Positions 1-7,441 of a stretch of 40,293 nucleotides of DNA are shown here, piece by piece (the first letter of the stretch is position 1; each line of letters starts with the position of its first letter). The stretch spans positions 1 to 40,293 of the forward strand of contig JAEUMZ010000192.1 in NCBI GenBank assembly GCA_016790765.1. Reading direction: 5' to 3'. The notes beneath the pieces were generated by a model. It did not search any database, was not told the origin of the DNA, and was given only the letters and a program-made list of their open reading frames with translations. The position numbers and the translations under genes were made by a program. This DNA is from Betaproteobacteria bacterium. GTDB taxonomy: Bacteria; Pseudomonadota; Gammaproteobacteria; Burkholderiales; Usitatibacteraceae.

Positions 1-1308
1 GGTTCGTCGCTTTCCGACATCACGACGCGCGCGATCGCACAGGCTGACGGCACCTACCGCCTCACCGGCAGCAAGATGTGGATCTCCGGCGGCGAGCATT
101 CGCTGTCCGAAAACATCGTGCACCTGGTGCTGGCCAAGATCCCGGGACCGGACGGCAAGCTGGTGCCGGGCACCAAGGGCATTTCGCTGTTCATCGTCCC
201 CAAGTTTCTCGTCAACGCCAACGGCGCGCTGGGCGATCGCAACGATGTGGCGCTGGCGGGCCTCAATCACAAGATGGGCTACCGCGGGACGGTGAACACG
301 CTGCTCAATTTCGGTGAGGGGAAATTCCGTCCCGGCGGGCAGCCTGGGGCCGTGGGCTATTTGGTCGGCGAGGCCGGCAAGGGCCTGGCCTGCATGTTCC
401 ACATGATGAACGAGGCGCGCATCGGCGTCGGCCTCGGGGCCACCCTGCTGGGGTACACCGGCTACTTGCACGCGCTCGACTACGCGCGCAATCGCCCGCA
501 GGGCCGCGCGCCGCAGAACAAGGACCCGAACGCGCCGCAGATTCCCATCGTCGAACACGCCGACGTCAAGCGCATGCTGCTGGCGCAGAAGTCCTACGTG
601 GAAGGCGCGCTGGCGTTGAACCTCTACTGCGCGAAGCTGGTCGATGACGAACGCACCGCGCCGGAGGAATCCACGCGCCGCGAAGCGACCTTGCTCCTGG
701 ACCTTCTCACGCCCATCGCCAAGAGCTGGCCCTCGCAATGGTGCCTCGCCGCCAACGACCTGGCGATTCAAGTGCACGGCGGCTACGGCTACACGCGCGA
801 TTTCCCGGTCGAGCAGTTCTACCGCGACAACCGCTTGAATCCCATCCACGAGGGCACGCACGGCATCCAGGCGCTGGACCTCTTGGGCCGCAAGGTGGTG
901 ATGCAGGGGGGCGCTGCGTTCACGCTGCTGGTGTCGCGCATCGAAGGCACGCTGCATGCCTGCGACGAGGACGGCGACCTCACCGAACTGGCCGGCGAAG
1001 TCTTTGTGCTGCTCGATCACCTGAAGGAAACCACCGCCACGCTGCACGCGGCAGGCGATCTCAACCTCACGCTCGCCAATGCCACGGTGTACCTCGAGGC
1101 GTTCGGGCACCTCGTCATGGCCTGGATCTGGATGGAGCAGGCGCGCGTGGCCGCCCATTCACCGGCTCGCCACGACGACTTCCATCGCGGCAAGTTCATG
1201 GCCTGCCAGTACTTCATCCGCCACGAGCTGCCCAAGGTGCGGCCGATGTTGAACCTGCTCGATTCATTGGATCGAACGACGCTGGACATGCGGGATGCGT
1301 GGTTTTAG
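1..1308 (+). CDS. Acyl-CoA dehydrogenase, DmdC-like long form (5' end outside window)
   Basis: The frame is open from the first base, so the start lies upstream; 435 residues are visible. The family oxidises an acyl-CoA thioester to the 2-enoyl-CoA with FAD and passes electrons to ETF. The visible part opens in the middle domain (DGTYRLTGSKMWISGGEH) and continues into the helical C-terminal domain, with the FAD/tetramer segment QVHGGYGYTRDFPVEQFYRD. The NPIHEGTHGIQALDLLGRK motif carries the likely catalytic glutamate (visible residue 284). About 140 further residues match the extra C-terminal domain of the roughly 590-residue DmdC-like (3-methylmercaptopropionyl-CoA dehydrogenase) group, so about 160 N-terminal residues are missing. 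Substrate cannot be read from sequence; medium or long acyl-CoA is as likely as methylmercaptopropionyl-CoA. A thiolase starts at the far end of the window, but nothing links the two. Confidence 0.93.
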   Translation, partial: GSSLSDITTRAIAQADGTYRLTGSKMWISGGEHSLSENIVHLVLAKIPGPDGKLVPGTKGISLFIVPKFLVNANGALGDRNDVALAGLNHKMGYRGTVNTLLNFGEGKFRPGGQPGAVGYLVGEAGKGLACMFHMMNEARIGVGLGATLLGYTGYLHALDYARNRPQGRAPQNKDPNAPQIPIVEHADVKRMLLAQKSYVEGALALNLYCAKLVDDERTAPEESTRREATLLLDLLTPIAKSWPSQWCLAANDLAIQVHGGYGYTRDFPVEQFYRDNRLNPIHEGTHGIQALDLLGRKVVMQGGAAFTLLVSRIEGTLHACDEDGDLTELAGEVFVLLDHLKETTATLHAAGDLNLTLANATVYLEAFGHLVMAWIWMEQARVAAHSPARHDDFHRGKFMACQYFIRHELPKVRPMLNLLDSLDRTTLDMRDAWF

Positions 1309-1362
1309 CGGCCGCGGAAAATTCATTCCGAGGTTGATCACTTTATCGACACCGCTACATAC

Positions 1363-1500
1363 TGTCGCCCCGGCGCAGGCCGGGGCCCAATTTGACGTTG
1401 GTGAACTTGGGCCAATCTGCTGCAACGGATTGGCGTTCGTCAGGCGCGAAGCATGCTTCGCGAAACCCCTTCCTCACCCCCGGCCTGCGCCGGGGCGACA
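1363..1500. repeat. Composite inverted-repeat element (REP-like ends, internal hairpins)
   Basis: A perfect 23-bp inverted repeat bounds the element (1363-1385 and 1478-1500; arm begins TGTCGCCCCGGCGCAGG). Between the arms lie three smaller palindromes: GGCCCAA/TTGGGCC (1384-1390 and 1407-1413), GCCAATC/GATTGGC (about 1411-1434) and a perfect 18-bp palindrome, CGCGAAGCATGCTTCGCG, at 1445-1462. Translated, the arms read VAPAQAG, a signature of dispersed extragenic repeats in Proteobacteria. The element fills most of the 257-bp gap between the dehydrogenase and the methyltransferase. It could end the upstream transcript, although no T-tract follows. No gene is supported here. Confidence 0.75.
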
Positions 1501-1565
1501 AATGAGAACCAGTTCCCGCTGAACGATGTGATGCCGATTGCAACGCCCAGTTCATCAAACGACCT

Positions 1566-2345
1566 ATGCCCAAATCCAACGCCACCACCCGCTTCTCCGA
1601 CCGCGTCGCCGACTATGTGAAGTACCGCCCCGGCTACCCGGTCGAAATCCTCGACCTCCTTGCCGACCGCTGCGGCTTCACGGCGGACAGCATCGTGGCC
1701 GACATCGGCTCGGGCACCGGCATCCTGACCAAACTGTTCCTCGACAACGGCAACCCGGTGATCGGCGTCGAACCGAACGCGGACATGCGCGCCGCCGCCG
1801 AGGACTTCCTGGACGACTACGCGCGCTTCACCAGCCTGGGCGGAACGGCCGAAGCGACGCGCCTGCCCGCGCACTCGATGGACTTCATCGTCGCCGGGCA
1901 GGCCTTCCACTGGTTCGATCGTGAAAAGGCGCGCGAGGAATTCCTGCGCATCGGCAAGGAAGGTGCGTGGGTGGTGCTGGTGTGGAACGACCGGCGCACC
2001 GATGCCACGCCGTTCCTCCAGGACTACGAGCGCTTCCTCGCCGAATTCGGCACCGACTACGCCGAGATCAACCACAAGAACGTGCAGGATGCGGCGGCGT
2101 TCGCCGCCTTCTACGGCACGGCCCCGGCCGAGGCGACCTTCGACAACGTGCAGCGCTTCGATATCGCAGGCCTCATGGGCCGCATCGCGTCATCGTCCTA
2201 CATGCCGGGTCGCAGCGATGCGCGTTATCCGGCCATGGAAAAGGCCGCGCGCGCGATGTTCGATCGCCACCAGGTGCAGGGCCGCGTGGCGTTCGAGTAC
2301 GACACGCGCGTGTACTTCGGGGAAATGAGCGGTCCGTCCACCTAA
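1566..2345 (+). CDS. Class I SAM-dependent methyltransferase
   Basis: This 259-residue protein has the Rossmann-fold methyltransferase motifs. Motif I is VADIGSGTGILTK (about residues 45-57), the acidic end of strand 2 is GVEPNADM (about 67-74), and the motif IV region is MDFIVAGQAFHWFD, typical of the Methyltransf_11/UbiE-like group. The N-terminal SDRVADYVKYRPGYP segment is common in family members that start with a short cap helix. The substrate is unknown; small-molecule methylation is most likely. It ends about 30 bases before the left flank of an IS30 element, and its last codons lie next to a hairpin repeat rather than inside the IS, so the gene looks intact. It has no operon partner: 257 bases of repeat precede it and the IS follows. 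Confidence 0.9.
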   Translation: MPKSNATTRFSDRVADYVKYRPGYPVEILDLLADRCGFTADSIVADIGSGTGILTKLFLDNGNPVIGVEPNADMRAAAEDFLDDYARFTSLGGTAEATRLPAHSMDFIVAGQAFHWFDREKAREEFLRIGKEGAWVVLVWNDRRTDATPFLQDYERFLAEFGTDYAEINHKNVQDAAAFAAFYGTAPAEATFDNVQRFDIAGLMGRIASSSYMPGRSDARYPAMEKAARAMFDRHQVQGRVAFEYDTRVYFGEMSGPST

Positions 2346-2378
2346 ATCCCAGCACTGGCGCGGTGTTCGGGCCGACAA

Positions 2379-3438
2379 CGCCAATTCAAGTACGAGTCCC
2401 GACAGGCGGTTGGCGGTTGAATGCTACTTCATAAGGGGTGAGGAAGCCCAAGCATTTGCGCGGTAGGTTGTTGTATTTTTCTTGTAGACGCCTTACATGT
2501 TTTGGTTTGAGGGAGTCCATGGTGACTCCTTTGGGCAGATCGATTCGCAACACGCCGATTTGATTTTCATTGGTCGCGCGCTGATCGGGCGAGTAGGCGT
2601 CGCAGGCAAAGGCTTTTTCTCCCAAGACGGTGCCGGTGGCCGTGAATTCGGCACCGCGATCGGTGGCCACGGTCTTGAAGGGCAGTCCGTTGTTTTCCAG
2701 CCGCTTCTGGATTTTCTTCACCGTAGGTACGCTCCTGGTGCCGTTGAGCAGCACCAGTTCCCAGTACAAGCTTTGCCTTTCCACCATGTGCAGGATGCGC
2801 TTCTTATCCTTCTGTTTGCCGGCCATCGTATCGGCCTCCCAATGGCCCATTTCAATCCGCAGATTGGCATCCTTGGATCGCTCATGGATGGAGCGTGCGC
2901 TGCCTCCCCAAGGGTGACGGGCGGGCCGTTTGAGGCGGGCTCGTACCCGCTGCCGGTGCAGGTACTGTTCCCATCCATTGCGCACGGCCGCCGCATAGAT
3001 CGCCGGAATGCTGATCTGAACGTCTAAACGCAAACGCTTCCAACGACCGCTGACCTGCTCCGGCGACCATCCTTCCATGAGCCGTTCACCCACCAGCCGC
3101 CAGGCCGCCTCCGGCTTCTTGACGCAGTTGGCCGCGCTGCGGGCACTCGCCTCCCCCCGCTTCAACTGCGCCACGTGCGGACAGTACTTCCCGCGACCGT
3201 CCTTGCCCCGCGCCAGCTCGTCGTAAATCACCGACCGATCTCGCCTCAATTGCCGCGCAATCTGGCTCGCCGTTAGCCCGCCAAGTATTCCGCCTTGAAT
3301 CAGGTATCTTTCGTCCAAGGTGAGGGGTCGTCCACTCATTACGGTGACCTTTCGTGTCAGAAACAAAAGGGTACCGCCGTTCAACTCCTCACCCCTAATT
3401 CTCAGCCAGATAAGTGTCGGGACTCGTACTTAAACCCG
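2379..3438 (-). mobile_element. IS30-family insertion sequence
   Basis: One IS30-type transposase is flanked by a perfect 17-bp inverted repeat, AAGTACGAGTCCCGACA at 2388-2404 and its complement at 3415-3431. The outer ends given here assume that the flanking CGACAA hexamers (2373-2378, 3439-3444) are the target duplication; the minimum element is 2388-3431. The transposase stop codon occupies 2386-2388 and straddles the inverted-repeat edge, which favours ends slightly outside the repeat. Two points are odd. IS30 elements usually duplicate only 2-3 bases, and the sequences between repeat and hexamer differ in length on the two sides (9 and 7 bases). Confidence 0.8.
2386..3339 (-). CDS. IS30-family transposase
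   Basis: From the chosen ATG the protein has 317 residues, normal for the family; an in-frame ATG 45 bases upstream is less likely because AAAGG sits at good spacing before 3339. The N-terminus carries a helix-turn-helix (LTASQIARQLRRDRSVIYDEL, about residues 20-40), as in IS30 proteins that bind the terminal repeats. The DDE catalytic triad is visible: the first Asp in GHWEADTM, the second in ATDRGAEF, and the Glu in the TNENQIGVLRIDLPKG segment that follows SPDQRA. There is no frameshift or internal stop, so the element may be active. It catalyses cut-and-paste or circle-type transposition; IS30 relatives favour symmetrical targets, which fits the hairpin it sits in. Confidence 0.93.
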   Translation of the reverse strand: MSGRPLTLDERYLIQGGILGGLTASQIARQLRRDRSVIYDELARGKDGRGKYCPHVAQLKRGEASARSAANCVKKPEAAWRLVGERLMEGWSPEQVSGRWKRLRLDVQISIPAIYAAAVRNGWEQYLHRQRVRARLKRPARHPWGGSARSIHERSKDANLRIEMGHWEADTMAGKQKDKKRILHMVERQSLYWELVLLNGTRSVPTVKKIQKRLENNGLPFKTVATDRGAEFTATGTVLGEKAFACDAYSPDQRATNENQIGVLRIDLPKGVTMDSLKPKHVRRLQEKYNNLPRKCLGFLTPYEVAFNRQPPVGTRT

Positions 3439-3484
3439 CGACAATGGCCCAAACGGCGCGCCACGCCTTGGGTTTGGTGCAGGC

Positions 3485-3991
3485 CTATGTCTTTTGTCGC
3501 CGCGGCTCGGTGGATTCGCGGTCGTAGTAGTCCACGCCGCTCTCCGACCGGACCAGCTTGCGCAGCCGCGGCGCGTCGCCACCGCCCGCATACACGCCCA
3601 CCTTGTCCGAGTCCGGGTACTCGCACACTTCCACGTCGGCCATGGTGGACAGCGACAAGTAGCGCAGCGGCACGGACCCGGTGTTGATGATCTGGTGCGC
3701 CGTCTCCGGCCCGCCGGTGGGGCAGGCGATGACATCGTGCTTCTTGATGCGATAGGTGTCCTTGCCGTAGCGCAACTCGCCCTCGCCGTCCAGGATGAGG
3801 AACATCTCCTCTTCGCAGCGGTGGGAATGGAACGGGCACTGCGCGCAGCCGGGCGCAAGCTCGGTCAGGTTGTAGCCCAGCTGTTTCGCACCGATGGCCG
3901 CGCTGAACTGGGCGCGCTTGGAGGTGTAAAAGCCGTTCGCCTCGATGTCGGTGAATTCGACTTCATCGAGGTTTGCAATGGGTTTGGTCAT
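3485..3991 (-). CDS. Cupin-domain protein
   Basis: This 168-residue single-domain cupin starts at the ATG preceded by GGAAGG; an upstream in-frame ATG at 4024 lacks such a site. Cupin motif 1 is HSHRCEEEMFLILDGEG, giving His-His-Glu metal ligands. Motif 2 is CPTGGPETAHQIINTG, giving the PxGxxH-type histidine and asparagine. The tail (VCEYPDSDKVGVYAGG, then GVDYYDRE) resembles small cupins annotated as auxin-binding-like or mannose-6-phosphate isomerase-like, but the substrate is not known. The centre contains Cys-Ala-Gln-Cys just before motif 1, which might add a metal or redox site. It stands alone, between the IS30 element and the nucleotidyltransferase. Confidence 0.85.
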   Translation of the reverse strand: MTKPIANLDEVEFTDIEANGFYTSKRAQFSAAIGAKQLGYNLTELAPGCAQCPFHSHRCEEEMFLILDGEGELRYGKDTYRIKKHDVIACPTGGPETAHQIINTGSVPLRYLSLSTMADVEVCEYPDSDKVGVYAGGGDAPRLRKLVRSESGVDYYDRESTEPRRQKT

Positions 3992-4110
3992 GGGGTGCCT
4001 TCCATACTTACTGCCCCGATTCATGGCGGGGCGATCATTGCTGCCGCTTTGTCAGTGGCGCGCTTCAGTTTGTAGCAGAGAGGTCATTGCACGACTCGCA
4101 TTGCCTGTGG

Positions 4111-4905
4111 TCACGCCCCACTCAACGCCGCGCGAAAGACGACATTCAGACTGCTCGCGTCAGGTTCGGGCGAGGATTGAGGTTGAACACTCTCGATCCT
4201 TTCCAGCTCTTGTTCGATAAAGGCGTGAACGCTGGCAACGGGTGGTTCAAGACCCATTTCGGGTGCAGCCCTCTTTCTTTCCAAAAGACTTCTGATGTCT
4301 GCCACGAGCTTCGGCTGGCCTCCAACGAGATGCAGCAGCTTCTCAAACTCGATTGGCGCAGGCTTGCCATGTCGTTCAATCCATCGCACAGAGAGCAGCG
4401 GGCGGAGGACATAGAAGTACTTTTTCAAGGGTACAAGTTCAGTCTTCAAGTAACCCCGATAGTTGCTCTTCGCCATGCTACGGTAGTGATGAATGCCACG
4501 CTCAGTTGAATACACGGTCGGCAGCAACGTGCGAACGCTCGCGGCAAAGCCACCACTCTCAAGGTAGATGATGGGCGACTGAATCCACTCGACGAACGCC
4601 GGATTGGACCCCGCAAACAGCCGAAGCGCCTTTCTGACGTCCCACCCGTTAAGGTCGATGTCATCGATGATCGGGTATTCGATGACATCGCGCTTGTCTT
4701 CAACGTCCACCGAGAGGTACCAATCAGAATCATGTGCGTAGATGAATCGAGCATCGTAGTCGCTGTTTGGTGAAGCAAAGCCCCATGCGCGGCTTCCGGA
4801 TTCAACGGCGAGAAGTACGCGTACGCCATGCTCACGCTCGGCGCGCGCAAGTCGTGAAAGGATCTCAGAGCGAACCACTTCAGGGATCACGGAGGCGGAG
4901 GTCAT
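4111..4905 (-). CDS. RlaP/YcgL-type DNA polymerase beta superfamily nucleotidyltransferase
   Basis: This 264-residue protein carries the nucleotidyltransferase signature GSRAWGFASPNSDYDARFIY (about residues 36-55). The GS and paired Asp residues form the metal site; a third acidic residue may lie in the following segment. The pattern, with the VIEYPIIDDIDLNGWDVRKAL stretch, is that of the RlaP family (PF10127), predicted to act in RNA repair or modification, usually beside an RNA ligase or in mobile regions. No ligase, RtcA or RtcB is present here. Base composition is visibly lower in GC than the surrounding core genes, which with the neighbouring IS and toxin-antitoxin pair suggests horizontal acquisition. 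The substrate is unknown. Confidence 0.85.
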   Translation of the reverse strand: MTSASVIPEVVRSEILSRLARAEREHGVRVLLAVESGSRAWGFASPNSDYDARFIYAHDSDWYLSVDVEDKRDVIEYPIIDDIDLNGWDVRKALRLFAGSNPAFVEWIQSPIIYLESGGFAASVRTLLPTVYSTERGIHHYRSMAKSNYRGYLKTELVPLKKYFYVLRPLLSVRWIERHGKPAPIEFEKLLHLVGGQPKLVADIRSLLERKRAAPEMGLEPPVASVHAFIEQELERIESVQPQSSPEPDASSLNVVFRAALSGA

Positions 4906-4942
4906 CGCTATCGTGGACGCACGAGAGGCGCTGTGCTGCTTG

Positions 4943-5260
4943 TCAAGCGTCCTTTTGCCTCACCAGTTTCACCTGCAATTCGCACCCCACCGCCAGCGCA
5001 TAACGCTTCAGCGTCGCCAGCGATGGCGCGTGCTTGCCGGCGGATTCCAGCCGGGAGATCGCGCTCTTGGTGGTGCCCATGCGCTCTGCCACCGCGTCTT
5101 GCGTGAGGCCAGCTCGGGAGCGTGCCTTGAGCATCTGGTCAGCGAGCTGGTACTCCAGGTCCAACGCGTTGTACGCCGCCACAAACCCCTTGCGCGTACC
5201 GGCCTTGGCGAGGAATTCCTTGTGGTTGTGCGGAACCGGTTTGTATTTGATCTCAGCCAC
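4943..5260 (-). CDS. XRE/HigA-like antitoxin
   Basis: This 105-residue protein has a Cro/C1-type helix-turn-helix in its C-terminal half (about residues 45-98: ARSRAGLTQDAVAERMGTTKSAISRLES). The N-terminal part would be the toxin-binding segment. It starts with GTG, eight bases inside the end of the toxin gene, with AAGGAG about seven bases upstream, so translation is probably coupled. In HigBA-type systems such a protein neutralises the upstream toxin and represses the shared promoter. The toxin-first order is the HigBA arrangement. Which subfamily it belongs to cannot be settled by eye. Confidence 0.9.
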   Translation of the reverse strand: MAEIKYKPVPHNHKEFLAKAGTRKGFVAAYNALDLEYQLADQMLKARSRAGLTQDAVAERMGTTKSAISRLESAGKHAPSLATLKRYALAVGCELQVKLVRQKDA

Positions 5261-5579
5261 TCTTGATCTCCTTCAAGCGCGTGCGCGCCAGCTTCATTTC
5301 GCGATCGGGTGTTTGCGGGGTCTTCTTGATGAACGCGTGCAACACGGTGATGCGCTTGCCTACCAGGAAACAGTAGAAAGCCCGGCCGATGCCTGATCTG
5401 CCGCTGGGCCGCAATTCGAACAGGCCATCGCCGAATGCGCGCGAGTGTGGAAGTCGGAGGCTCGGGCCGTGCTCGATCAACAGCTCAAGCAACCGGGCGT
5501 AGTCCGCCAGCACATCGACCGGCCAGGACTCGATCTCCTCGAGCACGCGCGGATGGAAGTACTCGATGTCAAACGCCAT
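5253..5579 (-). CDS. RelE/HigB-like (Gp49 family) toxin
   Basis: This 108-residue protein has the RelE/ParE-superfamily layout of the phage-derived Gp49-like/HigB group. An N-terminal helix pair (VLEEIESWPVDVLADYARLLELL) is followed by the core strands SRAFGDGLFELRPSGRSGIGRAFYCFLVGKR and the C-terminal ITVLHAFIKKTPQTPDREMKLARTR segment. The FELR, R-YCF and HAFIKKT-TP motifs are the conserved positions. Family members cleave mRNA on the ribosome. It lies first in the pair and overlaps the antitoxin by eight bases. The gap upstream (5580-5740) should hold the shared promoter and operator; no convincing -35/-10 pair could be fixed there. Confidence 0.9.
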   Translation of the reverse strand: MAFDIEYFHPRVLEEIESWPVDVLADYARLLELLIEHGPSLRLPHSRAFGDGLFELRPSGRSGIGRAFYCFLVGKRITVLHAFIKKTPQTPDREMKLARTRLKEIKSG

Positions 5580-5740
5580 TGCGGCATGTTATCAAACTTG
5601 CTAACTGGTCACAAGCGGAAGACAGTGTGGCCGACACCGCGACCCGACCGATCTACACGGACAATCTGGTCGACCCCCACTCACTTGCCGCCGATCTCCG
5701 GCGTGCGCCGCCCGCCGGGGCTGCCACCGTGGCCTGCCGC

Positions 5741-6136
5741 TCAACCCTTGGGCCGATGCAGCGCACACAGCTTGTGCCCATCCGGATCGCGCACGTAACC
5801 GAGGTACAAGGACCCCACGCTACCCTGCCGCAAGCCCGGCGGATCCTCGATCGACGTGCCGCCGTTCGCGACCGCGGTGTCGTGGAATTGCTGGACCTGC
5901 TCCGGGGATTCGCACTTGAAGCCCACGGTGCCGCCGTTGGCCACGGTGGCGGGTGCGCCGTTGATCGGCTGGCTGATGCAGAAGGTTCCGCCGTCGTGTC
6001 GGTAGAACAGGCGTTCGTGGCCGGTCTTGGCGGTGTTTCGAATCGGCTCTCCCACGCCGAGCACGCCGAGCACGGCGTCATAGAAGCGCTTGGAGCGCTC
6101 GATATCGTTGGAACCGATCATCACGTGGCTGAACAT
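5741..6136 (-). CDS. VOC-family (glyoxalase/bleomycin-resistance fold) protein
   Basis: This 131-residue protein is built as two beta-alpha-beta-beta-beta repeats. The first begins FSHVMIGSNDIERSKRFYDAVLGVLG. The second ends in GYVRDPDGHKLCALH, with the usual DPDG turn before the last strand. The candidate metal ligands are His4 at the N-terminus and residues in the second module. Sequence alone does not show whether it is an isomerase, a dioxygenase or a binding protein. It is a single gene; its stop is 161 bases from the toxin start, and the Ada gene ends 88 bases behind its start on the same strand. Confidence 0.87.
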   Translation of the reverse strand: MFSHVMIGSNDIERSKRFYDAVLGVLGVGEPIRNTAKTGHERLFYRHDGGTFCISQPINGAPATVANGGTVGFKCESPEQVQQFHDTAVANGGTSIEDPPGLRQGSVGSLYLGYVRDPDGHKLCALHRPKG

Positions 6137-6224
6137 CTGGGGTCTCCCAAGGATGCGGGGGGTGCCGCGAGGTGAATGCTGTCACATTCCGCGTGGCGCG
6201 GATGCCCCGGCCGGAACAACCCGG

Positions 6225-7304
6225 TCAGGCGCCACTGTTGCCCGGCGCAACGCGCAGGCGGCGCTCATGCTCGATCAACCAGCGCTTGCGCGCCAGGCCG
6301 CCGCCGTAGCCGGTCAGGTTGCCATCCGCGCCGATCACGCGGTGGCACGGCACGACGATGCCGCGAAAGTTGTCGCCGTTGGCGCGCGCCACGGCGCGCA
6401 CGGCGGTGGGCTGGCCGAGCGTGGCGGCGAGCCCGCTGTAGGTGCGCGTTTCGCCGGCCGGGATCTGCACCAGCGCGTTCCAGACGGCGTTCTGGAACGG
6501 CGTGCCCTGCGGCGCGAGGGGCAGCGTGAAGACGCGCCGTCGTCCGGCAAAGTACTCGGCCATTTTGCGCGCCGCCTGGTCCAGCACCGCGTGCGGCCCG
6601 GGCACGATCGCGGCCTTCAGGCGCACCTTCAAGCGGCCGATGGCGCGCTCCAGCCCGCGCCGGTCCACCCAGTCGATGAGGTGCAGCCCCTCGTCGTCGG
6701 CCACGGCGAGCATGGCGCCGAGCGGCGTGTCGATCCAGCGCGCGAGGAGCTGCCGGACACCGGCCGCGCGCGAGGGCGGCGCACCGAACACCTTGGCGAA
6801 CGCGTCGCGAAATCCGGAGGCCGATTCGAACCCGTGCGCGAGCTGGGCATCGATCACCGGCGCGCCCTGGCGCACCGTGCTCAGCGCGGCGCCCATGCGG
6901 CGCGCGCGCTGGTAGGCGTGAAAGGTCATGCCGAACGCCTTCTGGAACTGCCGGCGCGCGGTGGAGGGGTCGATGCCGCGATCACGCAGGTCCTGCTCGC
7001 GCAACCGCGCGGCCGGGTCGGCATCCACCCAAGCCTTCAGTTCCATGGCCAGCGGAACCGCCGCGCTAGACGCCAGCAGCGGCTTGCAGCGCATGCAGGC
7101 GCGGTAGCCGGCAAACAAGGCCGCTTGCGCATCGGGAAAGAACTCCACGTTGCGGCGTTGCGGCGTGCGCGCGGGGCAGCCGGGCCGGCAGAACACGCCG
7201 GTGGTCTTGACCGCCAGGAAGAACTGGCCCTCGTAGCTGCGGTCGCGCCGCAGCACGGCGGCCCAGAAGTCGTCCAGCTGTTGTGTAAACCCGTCGTTCG
7301 GCAT
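6225..7304 (-). CDS. ada: Ada: methylphosphotriester and O6-methylguanine-DNA methyltransferase, adaptive-response regulator
   Basis: Ada transfers methyl groups from damaged DNA to its own cysteines and, once methylated, activates alkylation-repair genes. From the ATG at 7304 it has 359 residues, close to E. coli Ada; an in-frame start 54 bases upstream is possible. The N-terminal zinc domain has four cysteines, Cys39, Cys43, Cys70 and Cys73 (GVFCRPGC and CMRC), with Cys39 the phosphotriester acceptor. An AraC-type DNA-binding region follows (ARRMGAALSTVRQGAPVIDAQ to GFRDAFAKVFGAPPS). The C-terminal methyltransferase has the VVPCHRVIGADG active-site motif and a GYGGGLARKRWL tail. No alkB or alkA is adjacent. 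It is divergent from the helix-hairpin-helix gene. Confidence 0.95.
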   Translation of the reverse strand: MPNDGFTQQLDDFWAAVLRRDRSYEGQFFLAVKTTGVFCRPGCPARTPQRRNVEFFPDAQAALFAGYRACMRCKPLLASSAAVPLAMELKAWVDADPAARLREQDLRDRGIDPSTARRQFQKAFGMTFHAYQRARRMGAALSTVRQGAPVIDAQLAHGFESASGFRDAFAKVFGAPPSRAAGVRQLLARWIDTPLGAMLAVADDEGLHLIDWVDRRGLERAIGRLKVRLKAAIVPGPHAVLDQAARKMAEYFAGRRRVFTLPLAPQGTPFQNAVWNALVQIPAGETRTYSGLAATLGQPTAVRAVARANGDNFRGIVVPCHRVIGADGNLTGYGGGLARKRWLIEHERRLRVAPGNSGA

Positions 7305-7441
7305 GGCGTTGAGTGTATGCAGTTTCGGGTTTTCCCGCAGCCGGAAACCGGGCGTCAATGTGGGTCGTGTGCTCTAATTTCCGGCGCATCGCCCGAGCAA
7401 ACCGGTCGTTCGTTCAACCCCACTCACCGAGAGGAACTCCA

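Larger units (their letters stand above)
2344..3476. repeat. Nested-hairpin intergenic repeat, copy A, split by the IS30 element
   Basis: The left half (2344-2378, starting AAATCCCAGCAC) and right half (about 3445-3476, GGCCCAAACGG to TTGGGTTTG) match, in order, the two arms of the nested hairpin at 35574-35641 read on the minus strand. The hexamer CGACAA occurs at both junctions (2373-2378 and 3439-3444). Removing the IS with one hexamer rebuilds GGGCC-GACAAT-GGCCC, the equivalent of the GGGCG-AAAA-CGCCC apex in copy B. The IS therefore appears to have landed in the hairpin tip. Alignment was by eye. Confidence 0.65.

Noticed and set aside
1440..2075. Minus-strand open frame over the methyltransferase and the 1363-1500 repeat
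   Set aside because: It is antisense to a clear methyltransferase and includes translated repeat sequence (FVAPAQAG).
2345..2566. Truncation of the methyltransferase by the IS30 element
   Set aside because: The stop codon at 2343-2345 lies before the hairpin repeat and well before the IS, and the length is normal for the family.
5580..5740. Promoter and operator for the toxin-antitoxin pair
   Set aside because: TTGTGA and GATAAC on the minus strand are spaced only 15 bases apart and no clear palindrome is present, so I do not call it as a feature.
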